This document shows positions 34,294-42,388 of a stretch of 64,000 nt of DNA, in pieces. The translations under genes were made by a program, and so were the position numbers. Origin of the DNA: Streptomyces bluensis (lineage in GTDB: Bacteria; Actinomycetota; Actinomycetes; Streptomycetales; Streptomycetaceae); NCBI RefSeq assembly GCF_014650715.1, contig NZ_BMVM01000001.1:372001-436000 (forward strand), in the 5' to 3' direction. The notes under the pieces are model-generated. The model was not told where the DNA came from and searched no databases. It was given only the letters and a program-made list of their open reading frames with translations. Position 1 is the stretch's first letter. Each line of letters starts with the position of its first letter.

Positions 34294-35076
34294 ATGCTGC
34301 GCGACACGTTCAACGAGGCGGCCGAGCTGTACGACCGGGCCCGCCCCCGCTATCCCCGTGCCCTGGTGGCGGAGTTGGCCCGGCAGGCGGGGCTGGGGCC
34401 CGGTACCCGCGTCCTGGAGATCGGCCCCGGAACCGGCCAGCTCACCGTCCCGCTGGCGGAGTCGGGCTGCGACCTGACGGCTGTCGAGCTCGGCCCGGCG
34501 CTGGCGAAGGTGGCCCGGGGCAATCTGCGCCCGTTCCCGCGGGTCCACGTGGAGGTGGCCGACTTCGAGCTGTGGCCCCTCCCCGCCGAGCCGTTCGACC
34601 TCGTGGTGAGCGCCACCGCGTTCCACTGGCTCGACCCGGCCGTGCGAGTTCCCAAGGTGGGCCACGCCCTCCGCTCCGGCGGCACCTTCGCACTGGTCAC
34701 CACGGAACACGTCAAGGGCGGCACCGTGGACTTCTTCGCCCGCGCCCAGGAGTGCTACGAGCGCTGGGACCCGGCCACGCCGCCGGGCCTGCGGCTGCAG
34801 GACGAGTCGGACATCGCCACGGACACCGGCGAGTTGAAGGAGTGGGACGGCCTCCGCACGTACCGGTGGACACAGGAGATCACGTACTCGACGCAGGAGT
34901 ACATCGATGTGCTCCTGACCTACTCCGGCCACCGCGCGCTCGAAGCATCCGCCCGGGAAGGGCTGTTGGGCTGCATCCGTGAGCTGATCGACACACGCCA
35001 CGGCGGCCGGGTCACCAAGTGCTACCTGCACGAGCTGATCACGGCGAGACGGCCGACGGAGGCCGGCGCCCACTGA
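34294..35076 (+). CDS. Class I SAM-dependent methyltransferase
   Basis: This 260-residue protein has motif I VLEIGPGTGQLTVPLAESG and an acidic SAM-binding residue in LTAVELGPAL. Motif IV-like FDLVVSATAFHWLDP marks the Methyltransf_11/UbiE-like subgroup common in actinomycetes. The substrate is unknown. GGAGAAGG lies 10 nt before the ATG. It is divergent from popR and convergent with the unknown gene at 35104. Confidence 0.85.
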   Translation: MLRDTFNEAAELYDRARPRYPRALVAELARQAGLGPGTRVLEIGPGTGQLTVPLAESGCDLTAVELGPALAKVARGNLRPFPRVHVEVADFELWPLPAEPFDLVVSATAFHWLDPAVRVPKVGHALRSGGTFALVTTEHVKGGTVDFFARAQECYERWDPATPPGLRLQDESDIATDTGELKEWDGLRTYRWTQEITYSTQEYIDVLLTYSGHRALEASAREGLLGCIRELIDTRHGGRVTKCYLHELITARRPTEAGAH

Positions 35077-35103
35077 CTCCGCGATCATGCGGACGCGGGA
35101 CGT

Positions 35104-35514
35104 TCACGCGGCGGGGGTGGCGATCACACGGGCGGTGCGCTGCATACGGAGCGCGTCGACGGACTCGGCGAGCAGCTCGTACTCGGTGGTGTCGTCACTG
35201 GTGGCGATGCGGACCAGGTTCCCGGCGGACAACTCCTCGGCCACCAGCTCCTGTTCGGCCGCGTTGCCGGTCCAGGCGCGGAGAACGCCGGGCACGTCGG
35301 GGACGCTGTCGGCGACCGGTACGATCGAGTTCGGGGGGTAGGCCGGGTTGCCGGGGTGCGGGTCGAGCCGTTCGGCGATCCATAAGGCGCGGTCGCGCAT
35401 CCACCACAGGGCCAGGGCCAGGGTGGGCGCGCGGTAGGTTCCCAGGGGGACGCCCACGCGTTGTCCGCCGCATATGCCATATGCGGTGACATGGCACAGG
35501 AATTCGTCGTGCAC
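35104..35514 (-). CDS. Hypothetical protein
   Basis: This 136-residue protein has no recognised domain. The GTG at 35514 has a GGGGGAG ribosome site 7 nt upstream. It is acidic, contains two N-terminal cysteines (CHVTAYGICGG), the segment TLALALWWMRDRALWIAERLDPHP, and a C-terminal part rich in Val/Glu/Ala (EQELVAEELSAGNLVRIATSDDTTEYELLAESV). It has no membrane segment or signal peptide. A 19-codon ORF lies 54 nt upstream of its start. Confidence 0.65.
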   Translation of the reverse strand: MHDEFLCHVTAYGICGGQRVGVPLGTYRAPTLALALWWMRDRALWIAERLDPHPGNPAYPPNSIVPVADSVPDVPGVLRAWTGNAAEQELVAEELSAGNLVRIATSDDTTEYELLAESVDALRMQRTARVIATPAA

Positions 35515-35868
35515 GTTCGCTCCCCCATCGCACCGCTGACTACCCGGTCCGGCACCGAGGCCTTGCACCTAGCTCGTCGTACACATCGGGCGACGCACCG
35601 ATCGCGCACAGTGGCGCTGAATGTTCATGACGCAATCACCCCTAGGAATCGAGTATCGCGACTCTTGACGCTCTGTCACCATCTCATTCCAGCCAGTCTC
35701 TTGGCATATACGTGACAGGCGTTGGCCGAAACCCTGTGGAATATCGGTCCGGAGTGCCCTGACGGGCCTCACCTGAGGCGTAATCGACGCCTCTCCCCAC
35801 CGCCGGGCACGGTCGGAGCCGGTCGACCGTGCCCGCGAACACCGAGCGTCACGAAATGGCCGTCGCGC
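35515..35868. other. 354-bp intergenic region of lowered GC
   Basis: This stretch is noticeably AT-richer than its surroundings, especially 35620-35760. On the minus strand it holds a possible 19-residue ORF (35569-35628, MNIQRHCARSVRRPMCTTS, start preceded by GGGGTGA) ahead of the hypothetical gene. TTGACG-like hexamers occur on the plus strand near 35666. I see no longer gene, RNA gene or repeat. It is probably a regulated promoter/leader region. Confidence 0.4.
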
Positions 35869-36452
35869 TCAGGGCAGCAGCACCAGCCGTCCCCGTACCC
35901 CGCCCTCCGCCAGCCGGGTATGGGCCTTCACCGCCTCTTCCAAGGGATACGTCGCGGCGACCCGGGTCGTGAGCACCCCGGCGTCGACCAGCTCCACCAG
36001 TTCCCTGAGCTGCGCGCCGTCCGCGGCGACCGCCGCCGCCCGGATCCCCCAGCGGGCTCCGCCCGCGGCTTCACGCCTGCGTACGCGCCCCCGTCCCGCG
36101 CCCACTCCAACGCACCGCACAACCGCCGACGGCACCCGCCGCTCCGGTGACCAGCAGGGTCTGACCCGCCCCGAGGTCCAGCAGATCGAGGGCCTGGGCG
36201 GCGGTCAAGGCGTTCAGCGGCAGCGTCGCCGCGTGCGCCATGTCCACCGACTCCGGCGCCGCCGCCACCGCGGAGGCGTCCACAGGTGCCCGGCGCACCG
36301 AGCGCACCGGAACGGACGATCGCGTCGGCCGGGTTGAGCGCCGCCGCCGCGACCTTGATCCGCACCTGACCGGCGGCCGGTTCCGGAATCTCCGTGGTCA
36401 CGATCCGCACGGCTGCGGGTCCGCCGAACTCCGTCACCACTGCAGCACGCAT
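35869..36452 (-). pseudogene. Decayed zinc-type quinone oxidoreductase (MDR family)
   Basis: Fragments of one NADPH:quinone-reductase-like protein occur in order on the minus strand in different frames. They are the N-terminus (MRAAVVTEFGGPAAVRIV, then VAAAALNPADAIVRSG), a middle part (ATLPLNALTAAQALDLL, then LLVTGAAGAVGG) and the C-terminus (ELVDAGVLTTRVAATYPLEEAVKAHTRLAEGGVRGRLVLLP). The length is about 195 codons against ~310 for the family. At least two internal deletions and two frameshifts separate the pieces. Confidence 0.85.
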
Positions 36453-36525
36453 CGCCTTTCCCCTCTGCGTGCCGTCTGCGTTGTCACGATTCTTACGGTT
36501 TCCGCGCTAATGCACCAATCAGGGT

Positions 36526-36560
36526 GCGGGGCGTAGCCGTGACCGGCGGTTACGCCCCGC
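36526..36560 (-). terminator. Hairpin terminator after the aldo/keto reductase
   Basis: 10-bp perfect arms GCGGGGCGTA and TACGCCCCGC extend inward by five more pairs including two G-U wobbles, with a 5-nt loop. It lies 23 bp past the reductase stop. Confidence 0.85.
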
Positions 36561-36582
36561 TCCACGTCGGGCCTGGCAGGGC

Positions 36583-37572
36583 TCAGCCCCGGATGATCCC
36601 GTCGATCCTGGCCAGTTCCTCCGGCGCGAAGTCAAGGTTGCGGATGGCCGCCACGCTGTCCTCCAGCTGCTCGGGGCTGCTCGCGCCGATGAGGGCGGAG
36701 GTGACACGGCCGCCGCGCAGGACCCAGGCCAGTGCGAGCTGGGCGAGGGACTGACCGCGGGACTTGGCGATGTCGTCCAGAGCCCGCAACTGCTGTACGA
36801 GTTCCTCGGTGACCGTGTCCGCGCTGAGGAACGGGCTGTCGCTCGCGGCCCGGGAGCCCTCGGGGATGCCGTTGAGGTAACGGCCGGTCAGGAGGCCCTG
36901 TTCGAGGGGCGAGTAGGCGATGGAACCGACCTGGAGCTCGTCGAGTGTGTCGAGGAGGCCGTCCTCGGGGCGGCGGTCGAGCATCGAGTAGCGGGGCTGG
37001 TGGATCAGCAACGGGGTGCCCAGCTCGCCCAGGATGCGGGCGGCCTCGCGGGTCTGCTCGGGCGAGTAGTTGGAGACGCCGACGTACAGCGCCTTGCCCT
37101 GCTGGACCGCCGAGTGCAGGGCGCCCATGGTCTCCTCAAGCGGAGTGTCCGGGTCGGGGCGGTGCGAGTAGAAGATGTCGACGTAGTCGAGGCCCATGCG
37201 GGTCAGGCTCTGGTCGAGTGAGGACAGCAGGTACTTGCGCGAGCCCCATTCGCCGTACGGGCCGGGCCACATCAGGTAGCCGGCCTTGGTGGAGATGACG
37301 AGTTCGTCGCGGTACGGCGTGAGGTCGGCCTTCAGGGCCTCGCCGAAGGCGCTCTCCGCGGCGCCGGGCGGCGGGCCGTAGTTGTTGGCCAGGTCGACAT
37401 GGGTGACGCCCAGATCGAACGCCCGGCGCAGGATGGCGCGCTGGGTGCGCACCGGCCGGTCGGGGCCGAAGTTGTGCCACAGGCCGAGCGACAGCGCGGG
37501 GAGCTTCAGGCCGCTGCGTCCGGTGCGCCGGTAGGGCATGTCCGCGTAACGGTCGGGGTGTGCGGTGTACAA
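36583..37572 (-). CDS. Aldo/keto reductase, YghZ (glyceraldehyde-3-phosphate reductase)-like
   Basis: This 329-residue AKR14/KCNAB-type reductase begins RYADMPYRRTGRSGLKLPALSLGLWHNFG-like, as in YghZ. The catalytic tetrad is Asp60, Tyr65 (LANNYGPPPGAAE), Lys96 (ISTKAGY) and His137 (FYSHRPD). YghZ-type enzymes reduce methylglyoxal and other small aldehydes. The start is TTG at 37572 with AGGAG 8 nt upstream; an ATG 11 codons in would truncate a conserved segment. It is divergent from a LysR regulator, which probably controls it. Confidence 0.9.
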   Translation of the reverse strand: MYTAHPDRYADMPYRRTGRSGLKLPALSLGLWHNFGPDRPVRTQRAILRRAFDLGVTHVDLANNYGPPPGAAESAFGEALKADLTPYRDELVISTKAGYLMWPGPYGEWGSRKYLLSSLDQSLTRMGLDYVDIFYSHRPDPDTPLEETMGALHSAVQQGKALYVGVSNYSPEQTREAARILGELGTPLLIHQPRYSMLDRRPEDGLLDTLDELQVGSIAYSPLEQGLLTGRYLNGIPEGSRAASDSPFLSADTVTEELVQQLRALDDIAKSRGQSLAQLALAWVLRGGRVTSALIGASSPEQLEDSVAAIRNLDFAPEELARIDGIIRG

Positions 37573-37713
37573 CGCGTACTCCTGGAAAGCCGGAAAAGCC
37601 TGGGACCTGGGAACCTGGAAACTCGGGAACAGAGGGTCTCCACTCTCACCTGCGCACCGGGTGCCGGTCCAACAGGAGAATCGGATCGGATTCAGCGTCT
37701 AGGCTTCTCAATC
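37573..37713. promoter_or_regulatory. Divergent aldo/keto reductase-LysR control region
   Basis: This is a 141-bp region between the two divergent starts. It contains imperfect 8-10-bp direct repeats of the form CCTGGRAA (37571-37630). A TAGGCT -10-like hexamer (37695-37700) lies about 13 nt before the LysR ATG, consistent with a short-leader or leaderless transcript. LysR proteins normally bind such shared regions. Confidence 0.45.
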
Positions 37714-38628
37714 ATGGAACTGCGCCACCTCCAGCATTTCGTCGCGGTCGCCGAGGAGCAGCACTTCACCCGGGCGGCAGAGCGGCTGATGGTGTCGCAG
37801 TCAGGTCTGTCCGCCTCGATCCGCGCGCTGGAACGGGAGCTCCAGGCGCCGCTCTTCGTGCGCACCACGCGCCGGGTCACGCTCACCGAGGCCGGGAAGG
37901 CACTGCTCACCGAGGCGGAGCGCATCCTCGCGCAGGTCGGAGCGGCCCATGACGCCGTCGCGGCGGTGCGTGGGGTGGTGCGCGGCACGCTGTCGCTGGG
38001 CACCGAGCAGTGCATCGCGGGAGTGTGCGTGGCCAAGCTGCTGGCCGCGTTCCGCCGGCGCCATCCGGACGTGGAGATCCGGCTGCGGCAGGCCGGCTCG
38101 GGGGCGCTGGCGGAGGAGGTCGCCGCCGGGCGCCTGGCGCTGGCGTTCGCTGTCACGACCCGCGCCGACACCCCGCAACTCCGCTGCCTCCCGCTGGCCA
38201 GTGAGCCGATGACCGTGCTGTGCCACCCCGCGCACCGGCTGGCGGGCGAGGGCGCGGTCACGCCGGAGGACCTCGGCGGCGAGGCCTTCGTCGACTTCCA
38301 CCCCGACTGGGGTCCGCGTCGCACCACCGACGCCGCCTTCTCCGCCGCGGGAGTGCACCGGATGGTCACCCTTGAGGTCAACGATGTGCACAGCCTCCTC
38401 GACCTCGTTCAGGAGGGCCTCGGTATCGCCGTCGTCCCCCGGCACTTCAGCCACAAACGCGAGGCGTCGGCCCTCGCCGCGCTCCCGTTGAAGGGCGCCG
38501 GGGAGACGTCGTACGACACCGTCGCGATGCTCCCGCCTCCGGAGGCCACCAGCCCTGCGGCCCGGGCGCTGGTGCGGCTGCTGGACGACCCGGCGGTGGG
38601 GTCCGGCCAGGGCCTGTCGAGGGCCTAA
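37714..38628 (+). CDS. LysR family transcriptional regulator
   Basis: This 304-residue regulator has a classic N-terminal winged helix-turn-helix (MELRHLQHFVAVAEEQHFTRAAERLMVSQSGLSASIRALE...LFVRTTRRVTLTEAG). A type 2 periplasmic-binding-like effector domain (about 90-295) follows. It is divergent from the aldo/keto reductase, the usual LysR-target arrangement. The ATG at 37714 lacks a ribosome site, suggesting leaderless translation. Its TAA overlaps the tail of the convergent membrane glycosyltransferase gene by three bases. Confidence 0.92.
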   Translation: MELRHLQHFVAVAEEQHFTRAAERLMVSQSGLSASIRALERELQAPLFVRTTRRVTLTEAGKALLTEAERILAQVGAAHDAVAAVRGVVRGTLSLGTEQCIAGVCVAKLLAAFRRRHPDVEIRLRQAGSGALAEEVAAGRLALAFAVTTRADTPQLRCLPLASEPMTVLCHPAHRLAGEGAVTPEDLGGEAFVDFHPDWGPRRTTDAAFSAAGVHRMVTLEVNDVHSLLDLVQEGLGIAVVPRHFSHKREASALAALPLKGAGETSYDTVAMLPPPEATSPAARALVRLLDDPAVGSGQGLSRA

Positions 38629-40106
38629 CGCGGGGGCGGTGCCACATACAGGTCGATGTGGTCGTACCGGTGGACGGGCCAGGTGCGGGCGTACCCGGGC
38701 GGGGCCGACCCCGGCAGGGTGAGCACGGCGAACGGGATGCGCCGGGCGGTGCGCAGGAGCTCCGCCGGGGTGATGTTGGCGTTGTTGCCCTCGGTGAAGG
38801 CGGAGGAGCACCCGGCGTAGAAGCCGATCGGGAGGGCCTGATGGCCGGTCACCAGGCAGGGCTGCCGCACTCCGAGGCGGTGCAGTTCGTCGGCGGTGTG
38901 CGCCCAGTCGCGGCGGCCCGCGTCGGTGCGGTTCGCGGTGTGGGTCAGCACCGCGAGCTGCGCCGCCAGATGTCCGGCCAGGCCCAGCGCCACCAGTGCC
39001 ACGGCGACCGGCCGCCACCTCCCGCTCGACGCCGCCACCAGGTGCACGAGCCCGTCGGCGACCGGGATCGCGAGCAGCGCGTAGGCCGGGAGCAGGAAGC
39101 GTGGTGCCGCATAGCCGATCATGAACAGGTACGGGACGGCTGCCGTGGTGGCGCAGGCCACCAGGACCAGCGTGGGTGCGGCGCGCCGCGCCCTGATCGC
39201 GACCAGCGTCCCGAGTGCGGCGAACAACGGGAGGGCGTACCACCAGGCGGCCACCGCGAGGTGGGCCGGCGGTCCGGTGCACGGGCGGCAGAGGGTGCGG
39301 CCGTCCAGGCTGCGCAGCTGGTCGTCGACGGCGATGTTCCAGCCGAGTCCGCCCTGGATCCTGGAGGCGTCGGCCAGCCGCTGGCCGAGTCCGCCGAAGC
39401 TGACGTAGGCCTCGATCACCCAGGGCGCCGCGCCCGCGACAAGCCCCGCCAGGAGGGCCGCCGACAGCCGGGGGCGCCGCAGCCACACCGAGAGGGCCAG
39501 CAGCGGCAGGGTCACCCAGACCGCGTCGGTGGGCCGCATCAACGCGATCAGTGCCGCGCTGGCGGCCATGCCCCACGGCGCCCACCGGTCGGCGCGGTCG
39601 CGCCGGGCGCGTACGAAACAGCCGGCGCAGGCCAGGGCGCCGACCGCCACCCAGTAGTTGGGCATGGCCTGCGGGCCGTAGTAGAGCGTCACCCACAGTG
39701 TGGCGAAGAGCGCGCCGCCGAAGGCGATCACCCGAACCGGGAACACTCCTCGCCAGGCGCGCAGCGCCAGGAACAGGCCCAGTCCCGACAGCAGGGCCAG
39801 GTAGATGCGCAGCAGCTCGGTGGACGACGACCACGCGGCGATGGGTGCGACCAGCAGCGAGACGCCCCGCGAGCGCGGTGCGCTGAAGAACGCCGCCGGG
39901 GCGTGGGAGCTGACCTGGCTGACGTACACCGTCTCGTCCCAGCCGAGTCCCATCCCCAGGGGTACGAGGACGAGCTGGGCCAGAGTGAAGACGGCCGCCA
40001 CCGCCAGGAGCCAGACGTCGCCACGCGCACGCCATGACCCGCGGGCGACCGCGGGCGGGCCGGGTTGTGCCGTACCTACCAGTGTGGCGTTCGGGCTGTC
40101 GGCCAT
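38625..40106 (-). CDS. Multi-spanning membrane glycosyltransferase, GT39/ArnT-like
   Basis: This 493-residue protein has about 10-12 hydrophobic segments. After the first TM comes GLGWDETVYVSQV, where the acidic WDE triad resembles the catalytic loop of GT-C enzymes that use lipid-linked sugars. FLLPAYALLAIPVADGL and the soluble C-terminal part (VTGHQALPIGFYAGC) also fit. It would transfer sugar across the membrane to protein, lipid or polymer. The start at 40106 (MADSPNATLV) is chosen over an in-frame one 16 codons upstream for its AAGGTGG site. The substrate is unknown. Confidence 0.75.
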   Translation of the reverse strand: MADSPNATLVGTAQPGPPAVARGSWRARGDVWLLAVAAVFTLAQLVLVPLGMGLGWDETVYVSQVSSHAPAAFFSAPRSRGVSLLVAPIAAWSSSTELLRIYLALLSGLGLFLALRAWRGVFPVRVIAFGGALFATLWVTLYYGPQAMPNYWVAVGALACAGCFVRARRDRADRWAPWGMAASAALIALMRPTDAVWVTLPLLALSVWLRRPRLSAALLAGLVAGAAPWVIEAYVSFGGLGQRLADASRIQGGLGWNIAVDDQLRSLDGRTLCRPCTGPPAHLAVAAWWYALPLFAALGTLVAIRARRAAPTLVLVACATTAAVPYLFMIGYAAPRFLLPAYALLAIPVADGLVHLVAASSGRWRPVAVALVALGLAGHLAAQLAVLTHTANRTDAGRRDWAHTADELHRLGVRQPCLVTGHQALPIGFYAGCSSAFTEGNNANITPAELLRTARRIPFAVLTLPGSAPPGYARTWPVHRYDHIDLYVAPPPR

Positions 40107-40212
40107 CGTCCACCTTCGTCCATCTCCACCCAGCAAGCGGACATATAGTGACAAGGTATCCAGGTCACTTGATAGGTGTGATCCCGAGGTGGTCCATCCG
40201 GCGGACCGGCCC

Positions 40213-40237
40213 GCTGAGGTACCTGGGGTACCTCAGC
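40213..40237 (-). terminator. Hairpin terminator overlapping the UGT stop codon
   Basis: Perfect 11-bp arms (GCTGAGGTACC and its complement) flank a TGG loop. The TGA of the glycosyltransferase gene (40233-40235) lies inside the stem. Confidence 0.75.
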
Positions 40238-41444
40238 CGGTCAGGTGCTGGACGGCCTTGAGCGCCTCCCCCGCACCGTCCTCCGTCGCCATGCGCTGGG
40301 CGACCGTCGCGGCGGCCCGTGCGTAGGTCTGCCGCCCTGTGACGTGGCCGAGGGCGTCGGCGAGCCGTTCGGCGGTGAGGGATGCGAAGGGGATCGGGGC
40401 GGGCCCGGCGCCCAGTGCGGCCAGGCGTGCCGCCCAGAACGGCTGGTCGGCCGTCACCGGCACCGCGACCGCGGGCACCCCGGCGCGCAGGGCCGCAGCG
40501 GTGGTGCCCGCCCCGGCGTGGTGGACGACGGCGGCCAGTCTCGGAAACAGCAGCTCGTGCGGAACGTCGCCGACGGTGAGGACGTCGTCGCCGACGGCCG
40601 CGAGCCCCGCACTGCCGGACTGGAGGATGCCGCGCAGCCCGGCACGCCGCAGTGCCCGTACGGCGATGTCGCTCAACCGCTCGCCCTCGCCGCCCGCCAT
40701 GCTGCCGAAGCCGATGAGCACCGGCCGGGGCCCGGCCCGCAGGAAGCCCTCCAGATCCGCCGGGAGCCGTGCGGCCGGGTCCAGACGCGGCCACCAGGTG
40801 CCCACGACGTCGAGACCGGTACGCCAGTCGGAGGGACGCGGCACGAGTGCGGTGCTGAAGCCGTGCAGGACGGGCCATCCGGCCCGCTCCTGCCGCCGGC
40901 GCATCGCGGAGGCGGTGAGGGAGGGCAGATCCAGGCGGCGGCGCAGGTCGGCGACAGCTCGCCCGTAGACCCGGTCGGCCATACGGAGCGCGAAGCGCCC
41001 GGCCGTACGGTTGCCGAGACGGCCCAGTGAACGGGTGCCCATGACGACGGGCGGGAAGTCGCCCGTCGGTGCGGTGGGTTGAAGATACGCACCGAGGCCG
41101 GGGATGCCGGTGGCCTCGCTGACGTGCCAGCCGAGCGGAGCCGTGGTGGTGGACAGCAGGAGCAGATCCGCGCCCTGCGCCACCGCGTCGGCGAAACCCT
41201 GGCCCAGCTCGGTGACGAAGGCGGCCGCGGTGCGCATGAGGCCGCGTCGGTCGGTCGCCTCGCCGTGGGCAGTTGGGTGAGCCGGCAGGTGCCGGAACTC
41301 CAGACCGGCGTTCCGCACGAGCGGCGCGAAGGCGTCCGTCGTGGCGACGGCGACGTCGTGCCCGGCCCGCCGCAGTTCGGCACCGAGTCCGGTGTACGGG
41401 GCGACGTCGCCGCGCGAACCGGCGGCGGCGATCAGGATTCTCAT
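40233..41444 (-). CDS. UGT-type glycosyltransferase (GT1, macrolide/flavonoid-like)
   Basis: This 403-residue GT-B enzyme has the N-terminus MRILIAAAGSRGDVAPYTGLGAELRRAGHDV typical of GT1 antibiotic and sterol glycosyltransferases. The C-terminal nucleotide-sugar site is VVHHAGAGTTAAALRAGVPAVAVPVTADQPFWA. It transfers a sugar from a nucleotide donor to a small hydrophobic acceptor. The ATG overlaps the TGA of the TipA-like MerR gene (ATGA), so regulator and enzyme are co-translated. This suggests drug-induced glycosylation for self-protection or detoxification; natural-product decoration is an alternative. Confidence 0.88.
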   Translation of the reverse strand: MRILIAAAGSRGDVAPYTGLGAELRRAGHDVAVATTDAFAPLVRNAGLEFRHLPAHPTAHGEATDRRGLMRTAAAFVTELGQGFADAVAQGADLLLLSTTTAPLGWHVSEATGIPGLGAYLQPTAPTGDFPPVVMGTRSLGRLGNRTAGRFALRMADRVYGRAVADLRRRLDLPSLTASAMRRRQERAGWPVLHGFSTALVPRPSDWRTGLDVVGTWWPRLDPAARLPADLEGFLRAGPRPVLIGFGSMAGGEGERLSDIAVRALRRAGLRGILQSGSAGLAAVGDDVLTVGDVPHELLFPRLAAVVHHAGAGTTAAALRAGVPAVAVPVTADQPFWAARLAALGAGPAPIPFASLTAERLADALGHVTGRQTYARAAATVAQRMATEDGAGEALKAVQHLTG

Positions 41445-42235
41445 CGGTCCTCCACGGGGGCCGGGTGGGTTCGGCGGTCGGCGTTCGCGTGGACCGCCTT
41501 GCACAGATAGGCGGCGAGGCCCGGCCGTTGCTGCGACGGCGGTACGACGAGGGCGAACGCCCGGGGGTCGGCGGCGAAGTCGTCGGCGATCCGCCGGTGC
41601 ATGTCGGGCGGGCAGGAGGTGAACCACCGTGTGATGTGCCGGCGGTGCTCCTCGGCGAGATCCATGGCGCGCTCACCGTCGCTCGGCTCATCGGCGTCGA
41701 ACGCCGTCAGCAGTTCTCCGCGCCAGGCGGCGGCCTCGGCCATGAGCTGCCGCCAGTCCTCCTTGGTGTGGCCGGCCGCACGCGCCATCGCCTCCCGCTG
41801 TCCTGCCGAGTCCGCCCACTTCAGCTGCGCCTCGGTGGCGTAGCTGAGGTCGAAGGTGATCTCGCCGAAGACGTCGAAGCGTTCCTGGGGCGTGAGGGAC
41901 ACCCCGGTCTGCTGGACCTCGATGGCCCGCTGCGCCACCTCGGCCAGCCGCTGGAGGCGAGCGATCTCCTCGGTCAACTCTCGCTGCCGGGAGCGGAGAT
42001 GCTCCAGGGCGTTCGCCTGCGGGTCCCTGAGGATGGCGGTGATCTCGTCGAGGGAGAAGCCGAGTTCGCGATAGAAGAGGATCTGCTGGAGGCGGGTCAG
42101 ATCGGCCTCGGAGTACAGCCGGTAGCCGGAGTGGCTGCGGCCACTGGGCGACAGCAGCCCCGCCCTGTCGTAGTGGTGCAACGTCCGCACCGTCACCCCG
42201 GCGAAGGCCGCGACCTGCCCCACGGAGTAGTTCAT
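41441..42235 (-). CDS. MerR family regulator with TipAS-type ligand domain
   Basis: This 264-residue regulator has a MerR helix-turn-helix at about 2-75 (YSVGQVAAFAGVTVRTLHHYDRAGLLSPSGRSHSGYRLY), a dimerisation coiled coil at about 76-115, and a C-terminal TipAS antibiotic-recognition domain (TKEDWRQLMAEAAAWRGELLTAF, WFTSCPPDMHRRIADDF). TipA-like proteins trap bulky antibiotics and activate a promoter with an over-long spacer. A suitable dyad/promoter lies just upstream at 42264-42290. It is translationally coupled to the UGT gene. Confidence 0.92.
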   Translation of the reverse strand: MNYSVGQVAAFAGVTVRTLHHYDRAGLLSPSGRSHSGYRLYSEADLTRLQQILFYRELGFSLDEITAILRDPQANALEHLRSRQRELTEEIARLQRLAEVAQRAIEVQQTGVSLTPQERFDVFGEITFDLSYATEAQLKWADSAGQREAMARAAGHTKEDWRQLMAEAAAWRGELLTAFDADEPSDGERAMDLAEEHRRHITRWFTSCPPDMHRRIADDFAADPRAFALVVPPSQQRPGLAAYLCKAVHANADRRTHPAPVEDR

Positions 42236-42263
42236 GCACCTGCCCTTTCGTCGGCGTACAGCT

Positions 42264-42290
42264 TTGAGCCTGACGTAAGGGGAGGGTCAA
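42264..42290 (-). promoter_or_regulatory. MerR-type promoter/operator for the tipA-like-UGT operon
   Basis: On the minus strand TTGACC begins a 27-bp imperfect dyad of the form TTGA-N-CCT ... AGG-N-TCAA. AAAGCT follows after 19 bp as a possible -10. A 19-bp spacer containing a dyad is the hallmark of MerR-activated promoters. Confidence 0.6.
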
Positions 42291-42342
42291 CTCCTCAGGG
42301 TGCCGGCTTCTGGGGCGCTGTGGTCTCCCGAGCCGGTCGGAC

Positions 42343-42376
42343 GTGCGTCCGGGGGAGTTGGGAGCCCCGGACGCAC
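42343..42376 (-). terminator. Hairpin terminator after the beta-helix gene
   Basis: Perfect 12-bp arms (42343-42354 with 42365-42376) flank a 10-nt loop, 13 bp past the stop of the secreted beta-helix protein. Confidence 0.85.
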
Positions 42377-42388
42377 ACCGGACACCTC

